A stretch of DNA of 64,000 nt from Pseudomonadota bacterium (GCA_023388255.1 JAEWGO010000008.1:158660-222659); one strand, 5' to 3'. Positions 1 through 9,126 are shown, numbered from the stretch's first letter. Notes: generated from the letters alone by a model not told the origin. A program made the numbers and translations.

Positions 1-944
1 TTGTGCGCGATCGCCCAGCGCGGGGTGCGGCCGACGAAGCCGAGTTCGCGCTGACCGGCGAGGTCGTCGAGTTTGTAGACGACGCCGTCGATGTCGAACG
101 GCAATGCGTCACGTTCAGCGCCGATCTTCGCGTAGTAGGAGAGACAGCCCACCGCACCGTGCGCGGTGTCGACCAATTGGCTGACCGGGAATCCCCATGC
201 ATGCAGTTGCTTCAGCGTGGCCGAATGCGTCGGCGGCAATGCATCGCCGCCTTCGACCACGCCGAGCGCGTAGGCATAGAACGACAACGGCCGCTGCGCG
301 GTGATGCGCGGATCAAGCTGGCGCAGGCTGCCGGCGGCGGCGTTGCGCGGATTGACCAGCGGCTTGATCTTGCCTTCCGAGGCGCGCGCTTTTTCGTTGT
401 AGCGCTCGAAACCGGCTCGCGGCATGTAGACCTCGCCACGCACTTCCAGCACGTCAGGCCAGCCGCTGCCGCGCAACTTCAATGGGATGGATTTGATCGT
501 GCGCAGGTTCGCGGTCACGTCTTCGCCGCGCTCTCCGTCGCCGCGCGTCGCGCCGCGCACGAACACGCCCTGCTCGTAGCGCAGGCTGATCGCGAGACCA
601 TCGAATTTCGGCTCGACCGAAAACAGCGGTTCGTCGATTTCCAATCGCTCGCGGATGCGGCGCACGAAGTCTTCGACTTCCGCCTCGCTGAATGCGTTGG
701 CGAGCGACAGCATGCGCACCTCGTGCTGCACGCTCGCGAACGCATTGGAGGGCGCAGCGCCGACGCGCTGCGTCGGCGAGTCGGGCGTGGCGAGTTCCGG
801 GTGCGCGGTTTCCAGTTCGATCAGCTCGCGCATCAGCTTGTCGTACTCGGCATCCGGCATGTCCGGTTCGTCGAGCACGTGGTAGCGATGATTAGCATCG
901 TCGATGCGGGCGCGCAATTCGGCGGCGCGGATGGTTGGTTGCAT
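1..944 (-). CDS. ligA: NAD-dependent DNA ligase LigA, N-terminal part (cut by window edge)
   Basis: This is the first ~314 residues of the NAD+-dependent DNA ligase that seals nicks during replication and repair; the rest lies beyond base 1. The N-terminal Ia domain carries the YHVLDEP and DAEYD motifs that bind the NMN half of NAD+. The adenylation motif EPKFDG places the AMP-accepting lysine near residue 113, about where the family has it, followed by RGDGERGEDVT and the NPRNAAAGSLRQ motif. I chose the ATG at 944 because it begins MQPTIRAAELR, a normal ligase N-terminus. The frame is open to the window edge. Nothing is odd apart from the truncation by the window. Confidence 0.96.
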   Translation of the reverse strand, partial: MQPTIRAAELRARIDDANHRYHVLDEPDMPDAEYDKLMRELIELETAHPELATPDSPTQRVGAAPSNAFASVQHEVRMLSLANAFSEAEVEDFVRRIRERLEIDEPLFSVEPKFDGLAISLRYEQGVFVRGATRGDGERGEDVTANLRTIKSIPLKLRGSGWPDVLEVRGEVYMPRAGFERYNEKARASEGKIKPLVNPRNAAAGSLRQLDPRITAQRPLSFYAYALGVVEGGDALPPTHSATLKQLHAWGFPVSQLVDTAHGAVGCLSYYAKIGAERDALPFDIDGVVYKLDDLAGQRELGFVGRTPRWAIAH

Positions 945-1068
945 GGCGGCGGCGTTCGATCGGGATCGTTGCCGTCCAGTTTAGCGGCTTGCCGCAGGGC
1001 GGCGTGACGCGCAGCGCGTGGCGTGTTCAAACTTGCGCCACCGATCCGCACCACTCAAGGACACGACG

Positions 1069-1911
1069 ATGGCGAAGAAGACTTGGGCACCCTTTCCGCA
1101 TCCCGACAAGGCCTACGACTACGCCGGCGACAAGCTGGCGAAGGCGTGGGCGACACTGCACGCGGGCGACCAGGAACCGTTCCCGGACGAAAAGCGCGTC
1201 GTGACGTTGCTCAAGGAAAATCCCGGACTCGGCAAGGACGCGAAGGCGATTGCCGTGGCGTTGCAGGATGCCTGGCGTGCATTCCATCGCGGCGACTTCC
1301 AACAGGCCTACGAAGAAGGCGTCGCGCTGAAGGCGCTCGGCGCTTCAGTCGCGATCAAGGCCGGTGGCATCCATGCGACCTATCTGATCGAGGACGCGAA
1401 GGCGAAGACCGCGCGCTACGAAGAACTGATCGATCTCGCCGATGCCGCGCTGGCTGCATTGCCGGACGAGGCGAACAGCCATTACCGCCACGCGTTCGCG
1501 ATCGGCCGCCTGAGCCAGACGATCTCGATCACCAAGGCGCTGGCGCAGGGCCTTGCCGGCAAGGTGCGCGCGTCGCTCGATGCGACCCTGGAACTCGCGC
1601 CGAAACATGCCGAGGCGCAGACCGCGCTCGGCCTGTACCACGCCGAGATCGTCGGCAAGGTCGGCGGCATGCTGGCCAAGCTGACCTACGGCGCCAATGC
1701 GGCCGATGCCGAAAAACACCTCAAGCAGGCGCTGAAACTCACGCCGGCATCGCCGATCGCCTGGGTCGAATACGGCAATGGCCTGATGCTGATCCACGGC
1801 GACAAGCGTGAAGACGACATCGCCGAGGCGTGGGACAAGGCCGCAAAGCTCAAGCCGCATGATGCAATGGAGGCACTCGATGCAGGCTGGGCCGCGGAGC
1901 AGCTCGAATAG
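1069..1911 (+). CDS. TPR-like protein of unknown role
   Basis: A 280-residue soluble protein with no signal peptide or membrane segment. Its second half is alpha-helical and repeat-like: it has stretches such as LAPKHAEAQTALGLYHAE and LTPASPIAWVEYGNGL, spaced as in tetratricopeptide repeats, which usually mediate protein-protein contacts. The N-terminus (AKKTWAPFPHPDKAYDY) is hydrophilic. I chose the ATG at 1069 because an AAGG ribosome site lies nine bases upstream; longer open frames upstream read back into the ligA promoter region. It is divergent from ligA and stands alone. No enzymatic motif is visible, so only the TPR fold is proposed. A remote relationship to mitochondrial fission/regulator-of-microtubule-type TPR proteins is possible but unproven. 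Confidence 0.8.
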   Translation: MAKKTWAPFPHPDKAYDYAGDKLAKAWATLHAGDQEPFPDEKRVVTLLKENPGLGKDAKAIAVALQDAWRAFHRGDFQQAYEEGVALKALGASVAIKAGGIHATYLIEDAKAKTARYEELIDLADAALAALPDEANSHYRHAFAIGRLSQTISITKALAQGLAGKVRASLDATLELAPKHAEAQTALGLYHAEIVGKVGGMLAKLTYGANAADAEKHLKQALKLTPASPIAWVEYGNGLMLIHGDKREDDIAEAWDKAAKLKPHDAMEALDAGWAAEQLE

Positions 1912-2348
1912 AGCGCCTTTTCGATCTGCCACGCACGGCGCCTGCGAACGCATCCAGCGCGTGGCCGCTTGCAGCGAGTCCTCCCTGCTCCGACGTGCGG
2001 GGACATGGAAGTGAAGCGTTGTACTCCGTCATCCCGGCCCTCTCCCGCAAGCGAGAGAGGGAATGGCAGCGCGATCTTTACATCTCGCAGATATCCACCC
2101 GATTGGCGAACCGTCTACCATCGCCGATCGGTCCGAAGCGGGAATTCTCGCTCCGGCGCAAGGATGAACCGCAGCATCGGTGCGGAGTGCCCGATGCAAG
2201 GTAGCGTGATGCATCGCTGCCACTCAAGCCGTGCCCGCCCAAGCGGGCGCAACTGGTTGAGCCGGGTTGAGCGTCGAGTCGCCGGAGGCGACGAGTGAGC
2301 GCGCCAGGATGCCCGGCTCTGCGAACCGCACACTGGGGAATCCGAAGA
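1912..2348. other. Gene-free interval between the TPR gene and the M14 peptidase
   Basis: About 440 bases with no convincing gene. It contains an inverted repeat near 2036-2063 (CCCTCTC...GAGAGAGGG). It presumably also holds the promoter of the secreted peptidase, but I see no clear -35/-10 pair. Confidence 0.5.
2036..2063. repeat. Short palindrome CCCTCTC/GAGAGGG
   Basis: The stem CCCTCTC pairs with GAGAGAGGG across a short loop. A related GCCCTCTCC/GGAGAGGGC hairpin lies at 32106-32127, so this looks like a dispersed palindrome and not a gene-specific terminator (there is no T-run). Confidence 0.5.
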
Positions 2349-4589
2349 ATGCGCAAGAGTTTGCTCGCCGCGGCGATCGCGATGGCCGCCGCCAACACCG
2401 CCGTGGCCGATGAATGGTTCGTCGACGCCCACTACCCCGACCAGGCCGCGCTGATCCGCGCCGCCGCGTTGTTCCAGCACGTGATCGTCGATGCCAAGAC
2501 GCAGACCTTGCGCGTGGATACCGACGACGACGGCATCGCGGCGCTCGAAGATGCCGGCCTCACGGTCACGATCAACGAAGCCGACACCGCGCGCCTGCGC
2601 AGCTTCGAGGCGACCTTGCAGGAGGCGATCCAGTCGCGTCGCGCGTATGTCACCGATGGCGGCTACGACAGCATCCCCGGCTACACCTGCTACCGCACGG
2701 TCGAAGGCACGTATCAGACGATGGACGATCTCGTCGCCGCGTACCCGAACCTCAGCGCGATCGACGTCATCGGACCGACTTGGCAGAAGATGCAGAACGC
2801 TGCCACCGGCTATGACATGCGCGCGTTCCGCGTGACCAACATGTCCACGATCGCCGCCGACCCGGACCGTCCGAAGATGGTCGTGTTCGGCTCGATCCAT
2901 GCGCGCGAATACACGCCGGCCGAACTGCTGACGCGCATGGCCGAATGGCTGGTCAATGGCTACGGCACCGATGTACAGGCGACATGGCTGGTCGACCACG
3001 TCGATTTCCGCTTCGTGCTGCAGGCGAATCCGGATGGGCGCAAGAAGGCCGAAAGCGGCATCTCGTGGCGCAAGAATACCGACACGACCAACGGCGCGTG
3101 CGGCGGGACACCGAACGGAAATTCGCAACCCGGCATCGACCTGAATCGCAATTTTCCATTCCACTGGAACACGACCGGCGGCCAAGGCTCCAGCGGCACG
3201 AAATGCAACCTGACCTATCGCGGCCCGACTGCCGCATCGGAAACGGAAACCCAGAACCTCGTCGGCTACGTCGCCGGCACACTCAACAACGGCGTCTACG
3301 GCGGCGGCGTGTTTCCGGATCGTCGCCCGGACGACGTCAGCGTTGCCTCGCCGGACGACTACGCCGGCGTGTTCTTCGATATCCACAGCTATTCGCAGCT
3401 CGTGCTGTGGCCATGGGGCGACACGACCAACGCGGCGCCGAACAAGACTCCGCTGCAGACCTTCGGGCGCCGTCTCGCCTGGTTCAACGGCTACGAACCC
3501 GAGCAATCCGACTCCCTGTATCCGACCGACGGCGCCACCGACGACAACTTCTACGGTTCGCTCGGCGTGCCGGCTTACACCATCGAGCTTGGCGTCAATT
3601 TCTTCGAGTCGTGCACGACGTTCACCAATACGACCTATCCGAAGAATCTCGCCGCGCTGAAATACGCCGCGCGAGCCGCCAGCGCGCCGTTCAAGCTGCC
3701 CACGGGACCCGACGCCTACAACCTCGCGGCGACCGTCCCTGCACAGGGCGCCGGCGGCCTCTACACGACGGTGAGCGCGACCATCGACGACGTGCGCTAC
3801 AACCAGACCAACGGCATGCAGACGACCTACGCGATCAAGGCTGCGAACGCGTTTGTTGACACGCTGCCGTGGCAAGTCGGCGCCGCGCCGATCGCACTCG
3901 CCGCTACCGATGGCAACTTCAACTCGCCAACCGAAACCGTCACCGGCAACATCAACCTCGACGGACTCGCGCCGGGTCGGCACATCGTGTACGTGCAAGG
4001 CGTCAACACGTTCGGCGGCGGCGCAGGCACGCCGGGTACGCCGGATGCGGTGTTCGTCGAGGTACCGAATCCGAGCGGCAACGTCACGGTCACGCCGCAA
4101 GCGGCCGGTGACGGTTCGATCTCGCCCTCGACGCCACAGACGGTCGCCGCGGGAACGCGCCTGCAGTTCAGCGCAACGCCTGCGACCGGCCACCATACGA
4201 CCAGCGTCGCAGGCTGCCCGGGCACGTTCGTGGAGCCGGTCTTCACCACCGCCCCGCTGCAGACGAGCTGCACGCTCATCGCGACCTTCAACATCGACGA
4301 ATACACGATCGGCGGAACGATCGGCGGATTGAACGCCAGCGGCCTCACGCTGAGGCTCAACGGTGGCGGCGATCTCGCGATTGCGTCGAGCGCATCGACC
4401 TTCACGTTCCCGACGCCGTTGACGTATGGCTCGCCCTACGACGTGACGGTGGCAACGCAGCCGACGAACCAGCTCTGCACGATAGTGAACGGCAGTGGCA
4501 CCGCGAATGCGAGCGTCAACGACATCGCCATCACATGCGGCACGGATCCGAACGACACCATTTTCAAGGACGGCTTCGAAACGAAGTGA
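2349..4589 (+). CDS. Secreted M14 zinc carboxypeptidase with C-terminal repeat domains and an IFxDGFE-type tail
   Basis: A 746-residue exported metallocarboxypeptidase predicted to trim C-terminal residues from peptides outside the cytoplasm. A signal peptide ends near AVA-D (residue 20). The M14 catalytic domain has the zinc ligands H184 and E187 (HARE) and H346 (DIHSYS), plus the catalytic E413 (TIELG); substrate-binding NRNFPF is also present. After residue ~470 come an Ig-like segment, a 'bacterial repeat' segment (GSISPSTPQTVAAG, SCTLIATF) and a domain of the GGTIGGLNASGLTLRLNGG type common in secreted beta/gammaproteobacterial proteins. The last residues read NDTIFKDGFETK, nearly the same tail as two other secreted proteins in this window. 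The start ATG is followed directly by MRKSLLAAA, a typical signal start. Substrate specificity cannot be read. Confidence 0.92.
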   Translation: MRKSLLAAAIAMAAANTAVADEWFVDAHYPDQAALIRAAALFQHVIVDAKTQTLRVDTDDDGIAALEDAGLTVTINEADTARLRSFEATLQEAIQSRRAYVTDGGYDSIPGYTCYRTVEGTYQTMDDLVAAYPNLSAIDVIGPTWQKMQNAATGYDMRAFRVTNMSTIAADPDRPKMVVFGSIHAREYTPAELLTRMAEWLVNGYGTDVQATWLVDHVDFRFVLQANPDGRKKAESGISWRKNTDTTNGACGGTPNGNSQPGIDLNRNFPFHWNTTGGQGSSGTKCNLTYRGPTAASETETQNLVGYVAGTLNNGVYGGGVFPDRRPDDVSVASPDDYAGVFFDIHSYSQLVLWPWGDTTNAAPNKTPLQTFGRRLAWFNGYEPEQSDSLYPTDGATDDNFYGSLGVPAYTIELGVNFFESCTTFTNTTYPKNLAALKYAARAASAPFKLPTGPDAYNLAATVPAQGAGGLYTTVSATIDDVRYNQTNGMQTTYAIKAANAFVDTLPWQVGAAPIALAATDGNFNSPTETVTGNINLDGLAPGRHIVYVQGVNTFGGGAGTPGTPDAVFVEVPNPSGNVTVTPQAAGDGSISPSTPQTVAAGTRLQFSATPATGHHTTSVAGCPGTFVEPVFTTAPLQTSCTLIATFNIDEYTIGGTIGGLNASGLTLRLNGGGDLAIASSASTFTFPTPLTYGSPYDVTVATQPTNQLCTIVNGSGTANASVNDIAITCGTDPNDTIFKDGFETK

Positions 4590-4655
4590 AACGCCGTGCC
4601 GTCTGCCCGCGCGGGAGCCTTGGCAGAAACGCGCGGAGCAGACCGCAAACGACAA

Positions 4656-4688
4656 GGACCGATGCGAAATTCGGCGCATCGGCCCTTT
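4656..4688. terminator. Bidirectional intrinsic terminator
   Basis: An 11-bp stem (GGACCGATGCG / CGCATCGGCCC, one mismatch) with an 8-base loop is followed by TTT. It lies between the convergent M14 peptidase and ammonia-lyase genes and can serve both. Confidence 0.7.
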
Positions 4689-4711
4689 GCGTCACGCCAT
4701 CGCGACGAGCG

Positions 4712-6598
4712 TCAGCGCAGGAGAACCGCGCTTTCGACCATCGCGCACACCGCGCGAACCTCGCCATCCATCGCGCGGTCGCGCGACATGAAGGCGATCG
4801 TCTCGCGGATCGTCGCGTGGGCGTCGCGCACGGCCGCGCCGGCGTGGAAGTCGGCCGCGTCCGCAAGCGACGTCGCCAACGCCTGCACTTCGCTCTCGAA
4901 CTGCGCGCGCGACGGATGGTTCGCATCCGGCGCATTCGCGATCTTCGTCGCCAGCATGCGCCAGTCGCCGCGCTGCGCGACGCGACGCGCGGCGTTCAAC
5001 ATGTCCTGCCGGTAGTCGAGCGCCTGCGCGGCGGTATACAGCTCCAACGCGAGCACGTGACCGAGGTCCTCGGTCATTTCGAGCACGTGGCGCGCTTCGT
5101 TCGCGCCCATCGAGACATGATCCTCGGCATTCGCACTGGTCGGAATCGAGTACACCGATGCCGGATGCGCGCGCGTGGCGAGATCGTTGACCAGCGCGGC
5201 GGCGGTGTATTGCACGATCATGAAGCCCGAATCGGTCGCGTCCTCGTTGCCGATCAGGAAAGCCGGCAGGCCGTCGTTGTTGGCCGGGTCGACGAGCTTG
5301 TTGAGACGTCGCTCGGAAATCGACGCAAGCACCGGAATCGCGGCCTTCACGTAACTCATTGCGAGCGCGAGCGGCATGCCGTGGAAATGGCCGGCCGAGA
5401 TCACCTGGTCCTCGATGACCTGCGCATCGACCGCATCGGGAAAGATCAGCGGATTGTCGGTAACCGCGTTGAGCTCGATGTCGATGACGCGGCACGCCTG
5501 CTCGAACGCATCGCGCACCGCGCCATGTACCTGCGGCATACAGCGCAGGCAATACGCGTCCTGCGGCTGGTGCTTCTTGCCGCCCTTGAACGGCAGGAAG
5601 CGCTGATAGAACGCCTCGCGGCCATGACGCTGCGACGGCGGCACCCAATCCCAGGCGATGTCGAAATGCTGCTTCTGGTCCTCGGCATCGCTCCAGGCAT
5701 CGGCCGACCACCCGCGAAAGCGCGGCACGAGGTGATACGGAATATCGACCAGCGTCGAGCCGTCGAGCATGCCACGCACGTTGCGTGCGGTTTCGACTTG
5801 GCCCGGATGCGGACGCAAGGCATGCACCTCTTCACGCAACGCCCCGCTGCGGCCAGCGAATGCATCGAGCGTCATCGCGGCAGCGAGGTCGGCCGTCGCG
5901 AGCAGCTGTTCCAGCCGATCCAGCGCGAGCGCGGCGGTGGCGAGCATCTGCGTGGTGCCGTTGTTCAGCGCGAGGCCTTCCTTGAACGACAGGCGCACCG
6001 GCTCAAGGCCGGCGCGCTTGAGCGCCTCCGCGCCGGACATGCGCTCGCCTTCGAAGAACGCCTCACCTCCGCCGAGCAGCACGATCGCCAGATGCGACAG
6101 CGGCGCGAGGTCGCCGCTCGCGCCGACCGAACCCTTTTCGGGAATCACCGGGATCACGTCGCGATTGAGCAACTCGGCCAGCGCTTTCAGCGTCGAAACG
6201 CGGATGCCGGAATGCCCGCGCATCAGCGTATTGATGCGAATCGCCAGCATCGCGCGCACGACTTCGGCGCCGAACGGCTTGCCGACGCACACCGCGTGCG
6301 TGATGACGAGGTTGTGCTGCAGTTCTTCAAGCAGCGTGCCGTCACGTTTCTCGGGATTGCCGCCGGGCAATTCGTCGCGCATGCGATGCGCGCCGAGCAG
6401 TTTGTCCGCATTGCTGCCGAAGCCCGTGGTGACGCCATAAATCGGCTCGCCGCAACTGACTTTTCCGGCAAGAAAATCCGCTGCGCGTTGCACATGCGCA
6501 AGCTGCGCGTCGTCGAGCGCAATGCCGGCGCCGTGCCGCGCGACCGCGACCAGTTGTTCGCGGGTCAGGCTGTTGCCGTCGAGAAGAATCGTTTGCAT
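4712..6598 (-). CDS. hutH: Histidine ammonia-lyase family enzyme, extended form
   Basis: An MIO-type aromatic amino acid ammonia-lyase; the nearest reading is histidine ammonia-lyase (histidine to urocanate plus ammonia). The self-cyclising Ala160-Ser161-Gly162 triad sits in GSVGASGDLAPLSH. Y54 (IYGVTTGFG) is the catalytic tyrosine, H71 aligns with the histidine-selective position, and SANAEDHVSM matches HutH and not plant PAL. At 628 residues it is over 100 longer than usual HutH (~510). The extra sequence is a ~15-residue insert after H71 and a ~70-residue insert before QDAYCLRCMPQVHGA. No hutU/hutI/hutG lies nearby; hisS is immediately upstream on the same strand. A tyrosine or phenylalanine lyase role is possible. 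The ATG at 6598 gives a natural N-terminus (MQTILLDGNSLT). Confidence 0.88.
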   Translation of the reverse strand: MQTILLDGNSLTREQLVAVARHGAGIALDDAQLAHVQRAADFLAGKVSCGEPIYGVTTGFGSNADKLLGAHRMRDELPGGNPEKRDGTLLEELQHNLVITHAVCVGKPFGAEVVRAMLAIRINTLMRGHSGIRVSTLKALAELLNRDVIPVIPEKGSVGASGDLAPLSHLAIVLLGGGEAFFEGERMSGAEALKRAGLEPVRLSFKEGLALNNGTTQMLATAALALDRLEQLLATADLAAAMTLDAFAGRSGALREEVHALRPHPGQVETARNVRGMLDGSTLVDIPYHLVPRFRGWSADAWSDAEDQKQHFDIAWDWVPPSQRHGREAFYQRFLPFKGGKKHQPQDAYCLRCMPQVHGAVRDAFEQACRVIDIELNAVTDNPLIFPDAVDAQVIEDQVISAGHFHGMPLALAMSYVKAAIPVLASISERRLNKLVDPANNDGLPAFLIGNEDATDSGFMIVQYTAAALVNDLATRAHPASVYSIPTSANAEDHVSMGANEARHVLEMTEDLGHVLALELYTAAQALDYRQDMLNAARRVAQRGDWRMLATKIANAPDANHPSRAQFESEVQALATSLADAADFHAGAAVRDAHATIRETIAFMSRDRAMDGEVRAVCAMVESAVLLR

Positions 6599-6669
6599 GG
6601 CTCGTCCAAAATGCGATTCGTGGATACGCTGTGGGCCGATGCGAAGGCCCGTGAGATATCTCTTTCCCA

Positions 6670-6775
6670 TCATTCCGGCGCAGACCGGAAACGCTCTGCA
6701 ACAGCGAAGCTGGCCATCCAGCGCCTTCGATGCGACGCACAGTCAGCAGGTCCCGGCGGACGCCGGGACGAAGGT
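6670..6775. repeat. Imperfect REP-like palindromes between hisS and the ammonia-lyase gene
   Basis: CATTCCGGCGCAGACCGGAA (6670-6690) is a decayed copy of the CATTCCGGCGnAGGCCGGAATG palindrome seen elsewhere in the window. GTCCCGGCGGACGCCGGGAC lies ~60 bases further on. Together they could form hairpins in a hisS-hutH transcript. Confidence 0.55.
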
Positions 6776-6784
6776 TCGTCTCGC

Positions 6785-8173
6785 TCAATCGCGCGGCATC
6801 ACCGCCGCCTGCTCGATTTCCACGCGCAGTGTCTCGGCCAGTTCCGCACGCACAACCTCGAACTGGTCCTGCTTGCGCAGATCCTTGACCGTGACGATGC
6901 CCTTGGCAATCTCGTCCGGCCCTAGCACGAGCACGAAACGGATGCCGGCGCGATCGGCGTACTTGAACTGCTTGGCCAGCTTGCCCGGCTCGACCACGGC
7001 TTCGGTGTTGATGCCGGCCATGCGCAGCTCGGTGGCGAGTTCGAGATAGCGCGGCAGTTCGTTCTCGTCCATCTGCGCGACCAATGCCTGCACCGTGCTG
7101 CGACCACCCTTCAGCAAACCGGCTTCGCGCAACTGCCAGTACAGGCGCGTTGCGCCGATCGAGATGCCGACGCCGGGCAGTCGCGATTTCGTGTAGTGGC
7201 TGGCAAGATTTTCGTAACGCCCGCCGGAGCAGATCGAACCGATCTGCGGGTGTTCGTTCAAGGTCGTCTCGTAGACCGTGCCGGTGTAGTAGTCGAGGCC
7301 ACGCGCGATCGAGAGGTTCAGCGCGAAATGCGACTCAGGCACGCCGAATGCCTTGATGAGGCCGAGCACTTCACGCAGTTCCGCCCTGCCCTGTTCGAGC
7401 GCGTCGCTGCCGACGCCGAGCGAGTCGAGCTTGGCGAACGCATCGGCGAGCGAGGTCGAGCGAAATCCGACGAAATCGAGCAACTGGGCGACCGCGTCGG
7501 CGGAAAGGCTGAAGCCTTCGCCGGAAAGCGTCTCGCGCACCGCTTCCGCTCCGCGCTTGTCGAGCTTGTCGACCTCGCGCAGCACCGCACCTTGGCGATC
7601 AGTGTCGGCGAGGCCAAGCCCTTCGAGGAATCCGCGCATCAGCTTGCGATTGTTGATCTGGATCGCGAACGCGCCGATGTCGAGGTCACGGAACACGTTG
7701 TAGATGACCGCCGGCAATTCGGCGTCGTAGCGCACCGACAACGTGTCCTTGCCGACCACGTCGATATCGCACTGGTAGAACTCGCGGAAGCGTCCGCGCT
7801 GCGCACGCTCGCCGCGATAGACACGCTGAATCTGATAGCGGCGGAACGGAAACACGAGATCGTGCTCGTGCTCGGCCACATAACGCGCGAGCGGCACGGT
7901 CAGGTCGAAACGCAGCGCCAGTTCCGGCACCTCGCCTTCCTTCGCCGCCTGCAGCGCGCCGGTCGACTGCACGAAGTAAACCTGGCGCTCGGTCTCGCCG
8001 CCCTCCTTCGTCAGCAGCACGCTGGAGAACTCCATCACCGGCGTCTCGATCGGAAGGAAGCCGAAGCGCTCGTAGTTGCGCCGGATCGCATCCAGCATCG
8101 ACTGGAACGCAACCTGGTCGAGCGGCAACAGTTCGAGCACGCCAGGCATCGTGCGGGCTTGGGTGACGGCCAT
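6785..8173 (-). CDS. hisS: Histidyl-tRNA synthetase
   Basis: A class II aminoacyl-tRNA synthetase of 462 residues that charges tRNA-His. Motif 2 is visible as FRRYQIQRVYRGERAQRGRFR, with the histidine-specific RGLDYYTGTVYE (HisA) and SGGRYENLA (HisB) motifs and motif 3 as LPGVGISIGATRL. A C-terminal anticodon-binding domain begins near VQALVAQMDE. It is slightly longer than the E. coli protein (~424) because of extra helical sequence in the middle (residues ~200-280). The ATG at 8173 begins MAVTQARTMPGVLELLP, resembling the family start. It is upstream of the ammonia-lyase gene on the same strand with a 186-base gap, so co-transcription is possible but not shown. Confidence 0.96.
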   Translation of the reverse strand: MAVTQARTMPGVLELLPLDQVAFQSMLDAIRRNYERFGFLPIETPVMEFSSVLLTKEGGETERQVYFVQSTGALQAAKEGEVPELALRFDLTVPLARYVAEHEHDLVFPFRRYQIQRVYRGERAQRGRFREFYQCDIDVVGKDTLSVRYDAELPAVIYNVFRDLDIGAFAIQINNRKLMRGFLEGLGLADTDRQGAVLREVDKLDKRGAEAVRETLSGEGFSLSADAVAQLLDFVGFRSTSLADAFAKLDSLGVGSDALEQGRAELREVLGLIKAFGVPESHFALNLSIARGLDYYTGTVYETTLNEHPQIGSICSGGRYENLASHYTKSRLPGVGISIGATRLYWQLREAGLLKGGRSTVQALVAQMDENELPRYLELATELRMAGINTEAVVEPGKLAKQFKYADRAGIRFVLVLGPDEIAKGIVTVKDLRKQDQFEVVRAELAETLRVEIEQAAVMPRD

Positions 8174-8344
8174 TGGTGTCCTTCGGATCGGGGACGCGGC
8201 AAACTGCGCGCGCCACAGGGAACGGAGCCGCTTAGATTAGCAGACGCGACCGATATCCCGGCTGCGCAAGCTTGGATGGCGCCGCTTGCCGAAGCCGAAA
8301 ATCCCGCTCCGGCGCGGGTGTGAAAGATGCCGGCGGCGAAAGGC

Positions 8345-8373
8345 TTGCGCGCCCACTGCAGCGTCGATAGAAT
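8345..8373 (+). promoter_or_regulatory. Sigma-70-type promoter of tRNA-Pro
   Basis: TTGCGC (8345-8350) and TAGAAT (8368-8373) are separated by exactly 17 bases, 27 bases before the tRNA. The GC-rich discriminator that follows (GCGCGCCCCGC) is typical of stringently controlled stable RNA promoters. Confidence 0.75.
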
Positions 8374-8400
8374 GCGCGCCCCGCTACGGCGGTCCCGGTT

Positions 8401-8477
8401 CGGGGTGTAGCTCAGCCTGGTAGAGCGCTACCTTCGGGAGGTAGAAGTCGCAAGTTCGAATCCTGTCACCCCGACCA
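8401..8477 (+). tRNA. tRNA-Pro (anticodon CGG)
   Basis: A 77-base tRNA with acceptor stem CGGGGTG/CACCCCG and an encoded ACCA end. The anticodon arm is CTACC-TTCGGGA-GGTAG, giving anticodon CGG, which reads the proline codon CCG favoured in GC-rich genomes. The T arm is canonical (GTTCGAATC). It has its own promoter and terminator. Confidence 0.98.
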
Positions 8478-8485
8478 ACCAGTTC

Positions 8486-8523
8486 AACGAAAAAGGCCAC
8501 CTTTACGGGTGGCCTTTTTCGTT
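8486..8523 (+). terminator. Intrinsic terminator after tRNA-Pro
   Basis: A 16-bp perfect stem AACGAAAAAGGCCACC / GGTGGCCTTTTTCGTT with a 6-base loop, ending in a T-run. It lies 8 bases after the CCA end. Confidence 0.92.
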
Positions 8524-8655
8524 GGCGTGACAATGCGAGGCTCGAAGTGCGACTTCCGCAATTGCGCGCGTCGACCTCGCACGTCGCTGTTCGCACGCGT
8601 CGCCACCTGTGAGACGCGACCCGCCCACGCTAAGCGCCCCAGTCGAGGAGGCGCC

Positions 8656-8892
8656 ATGCAGACAATCTATGTGGTCGAGACGTACAAGAATTCCGATGGC
8701 GAAATCTGGCCGGAGCGGGCCGTGATCTGCCGGAACGATCAGGATGCGATCAGGCGAGCTCGGATGTTTTCCGAGGACGCAGCAGGCGTCGTCGCATACA
8801 GCCAGGAGGTAAACCCGGATGCGTGTGAGTGCTCGGCGCCTGTCGTCCTGGCGCAGTACGGCGCGGTACCGTTGGGGAGTCGCGTGATGTGA
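8656..8892 (+). CDS. Small hypothetical protein (78 aa)
   Basis: A short soluble protein (MQTIYVVETYKNSDGEIW...). The start is well supported: GAGGAG lies just ahead of the ATG at 8656. It contains an aspartate/arginine-rich middle (NDQDAIRRARMFSED) and a DACECSAP segment with two close cysteines. I do not recognise the family. It stands alone after the tRNA-Pro terminator and is convergent with the next gene across a strong terminator. Being short, it could be a spurious frame, but the ribosome site and the flanking terminators favour a real gene. Confidence 0.55.
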   Translation: MQTIYVVETYKNSDGEIWPERAVICRNDQDAIRRARMFSEDAAGVVAYSQEVNPDACECSAPVVLAQYGAVPLGSRVM

Positions 8893-9101
8893 GACGGCAG
8901 CAGGTCAACCTGCGCATGCTCGCCACCCCTCCTGACGGGCACCCACTTTGCCCGCAAGCCGCCGTCGTCAGATGCCGGGGAGCGGGCGTTTTCTTTGGGG
9001 TATACAGCGACTGCCACGGATTGCGTCTGCATGCCGTCGCGTGATCGCGGCCGCAAAGTGCAGCGCACGGCGCAACGACAAGCAGAGCAATGCCATCAAA
9101 C

Positions 9102-9126
9102 AAAACCCGGCAACTGCCGGGTTTTT
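9102..9126. terminator. Bidirectional intrinsic terminator
   Basis: AAAACCCGGC-AACT-GCCGGGTTTT with flanking A and T runs. It separates the small plus-strand gene from the convergent hypothetical gene. Confidence 0.88.

Noticed and set aside
2115..4679. Open frame of ~850 codons on the minus strand opposite the M14 peptidase
   Set aside because: Low-complexity R/G/V composition and full overlap with a well-supported gene.
4535..6925. Very long open frame (about 800 codons) on the plus strand opposite the ammonia-lyase gene
   Set aside because: It is arginine/glycine-rich, has no motif, and lies antisense to a gene with clear catalytic motifs. It is a GC-driven shadow frame.
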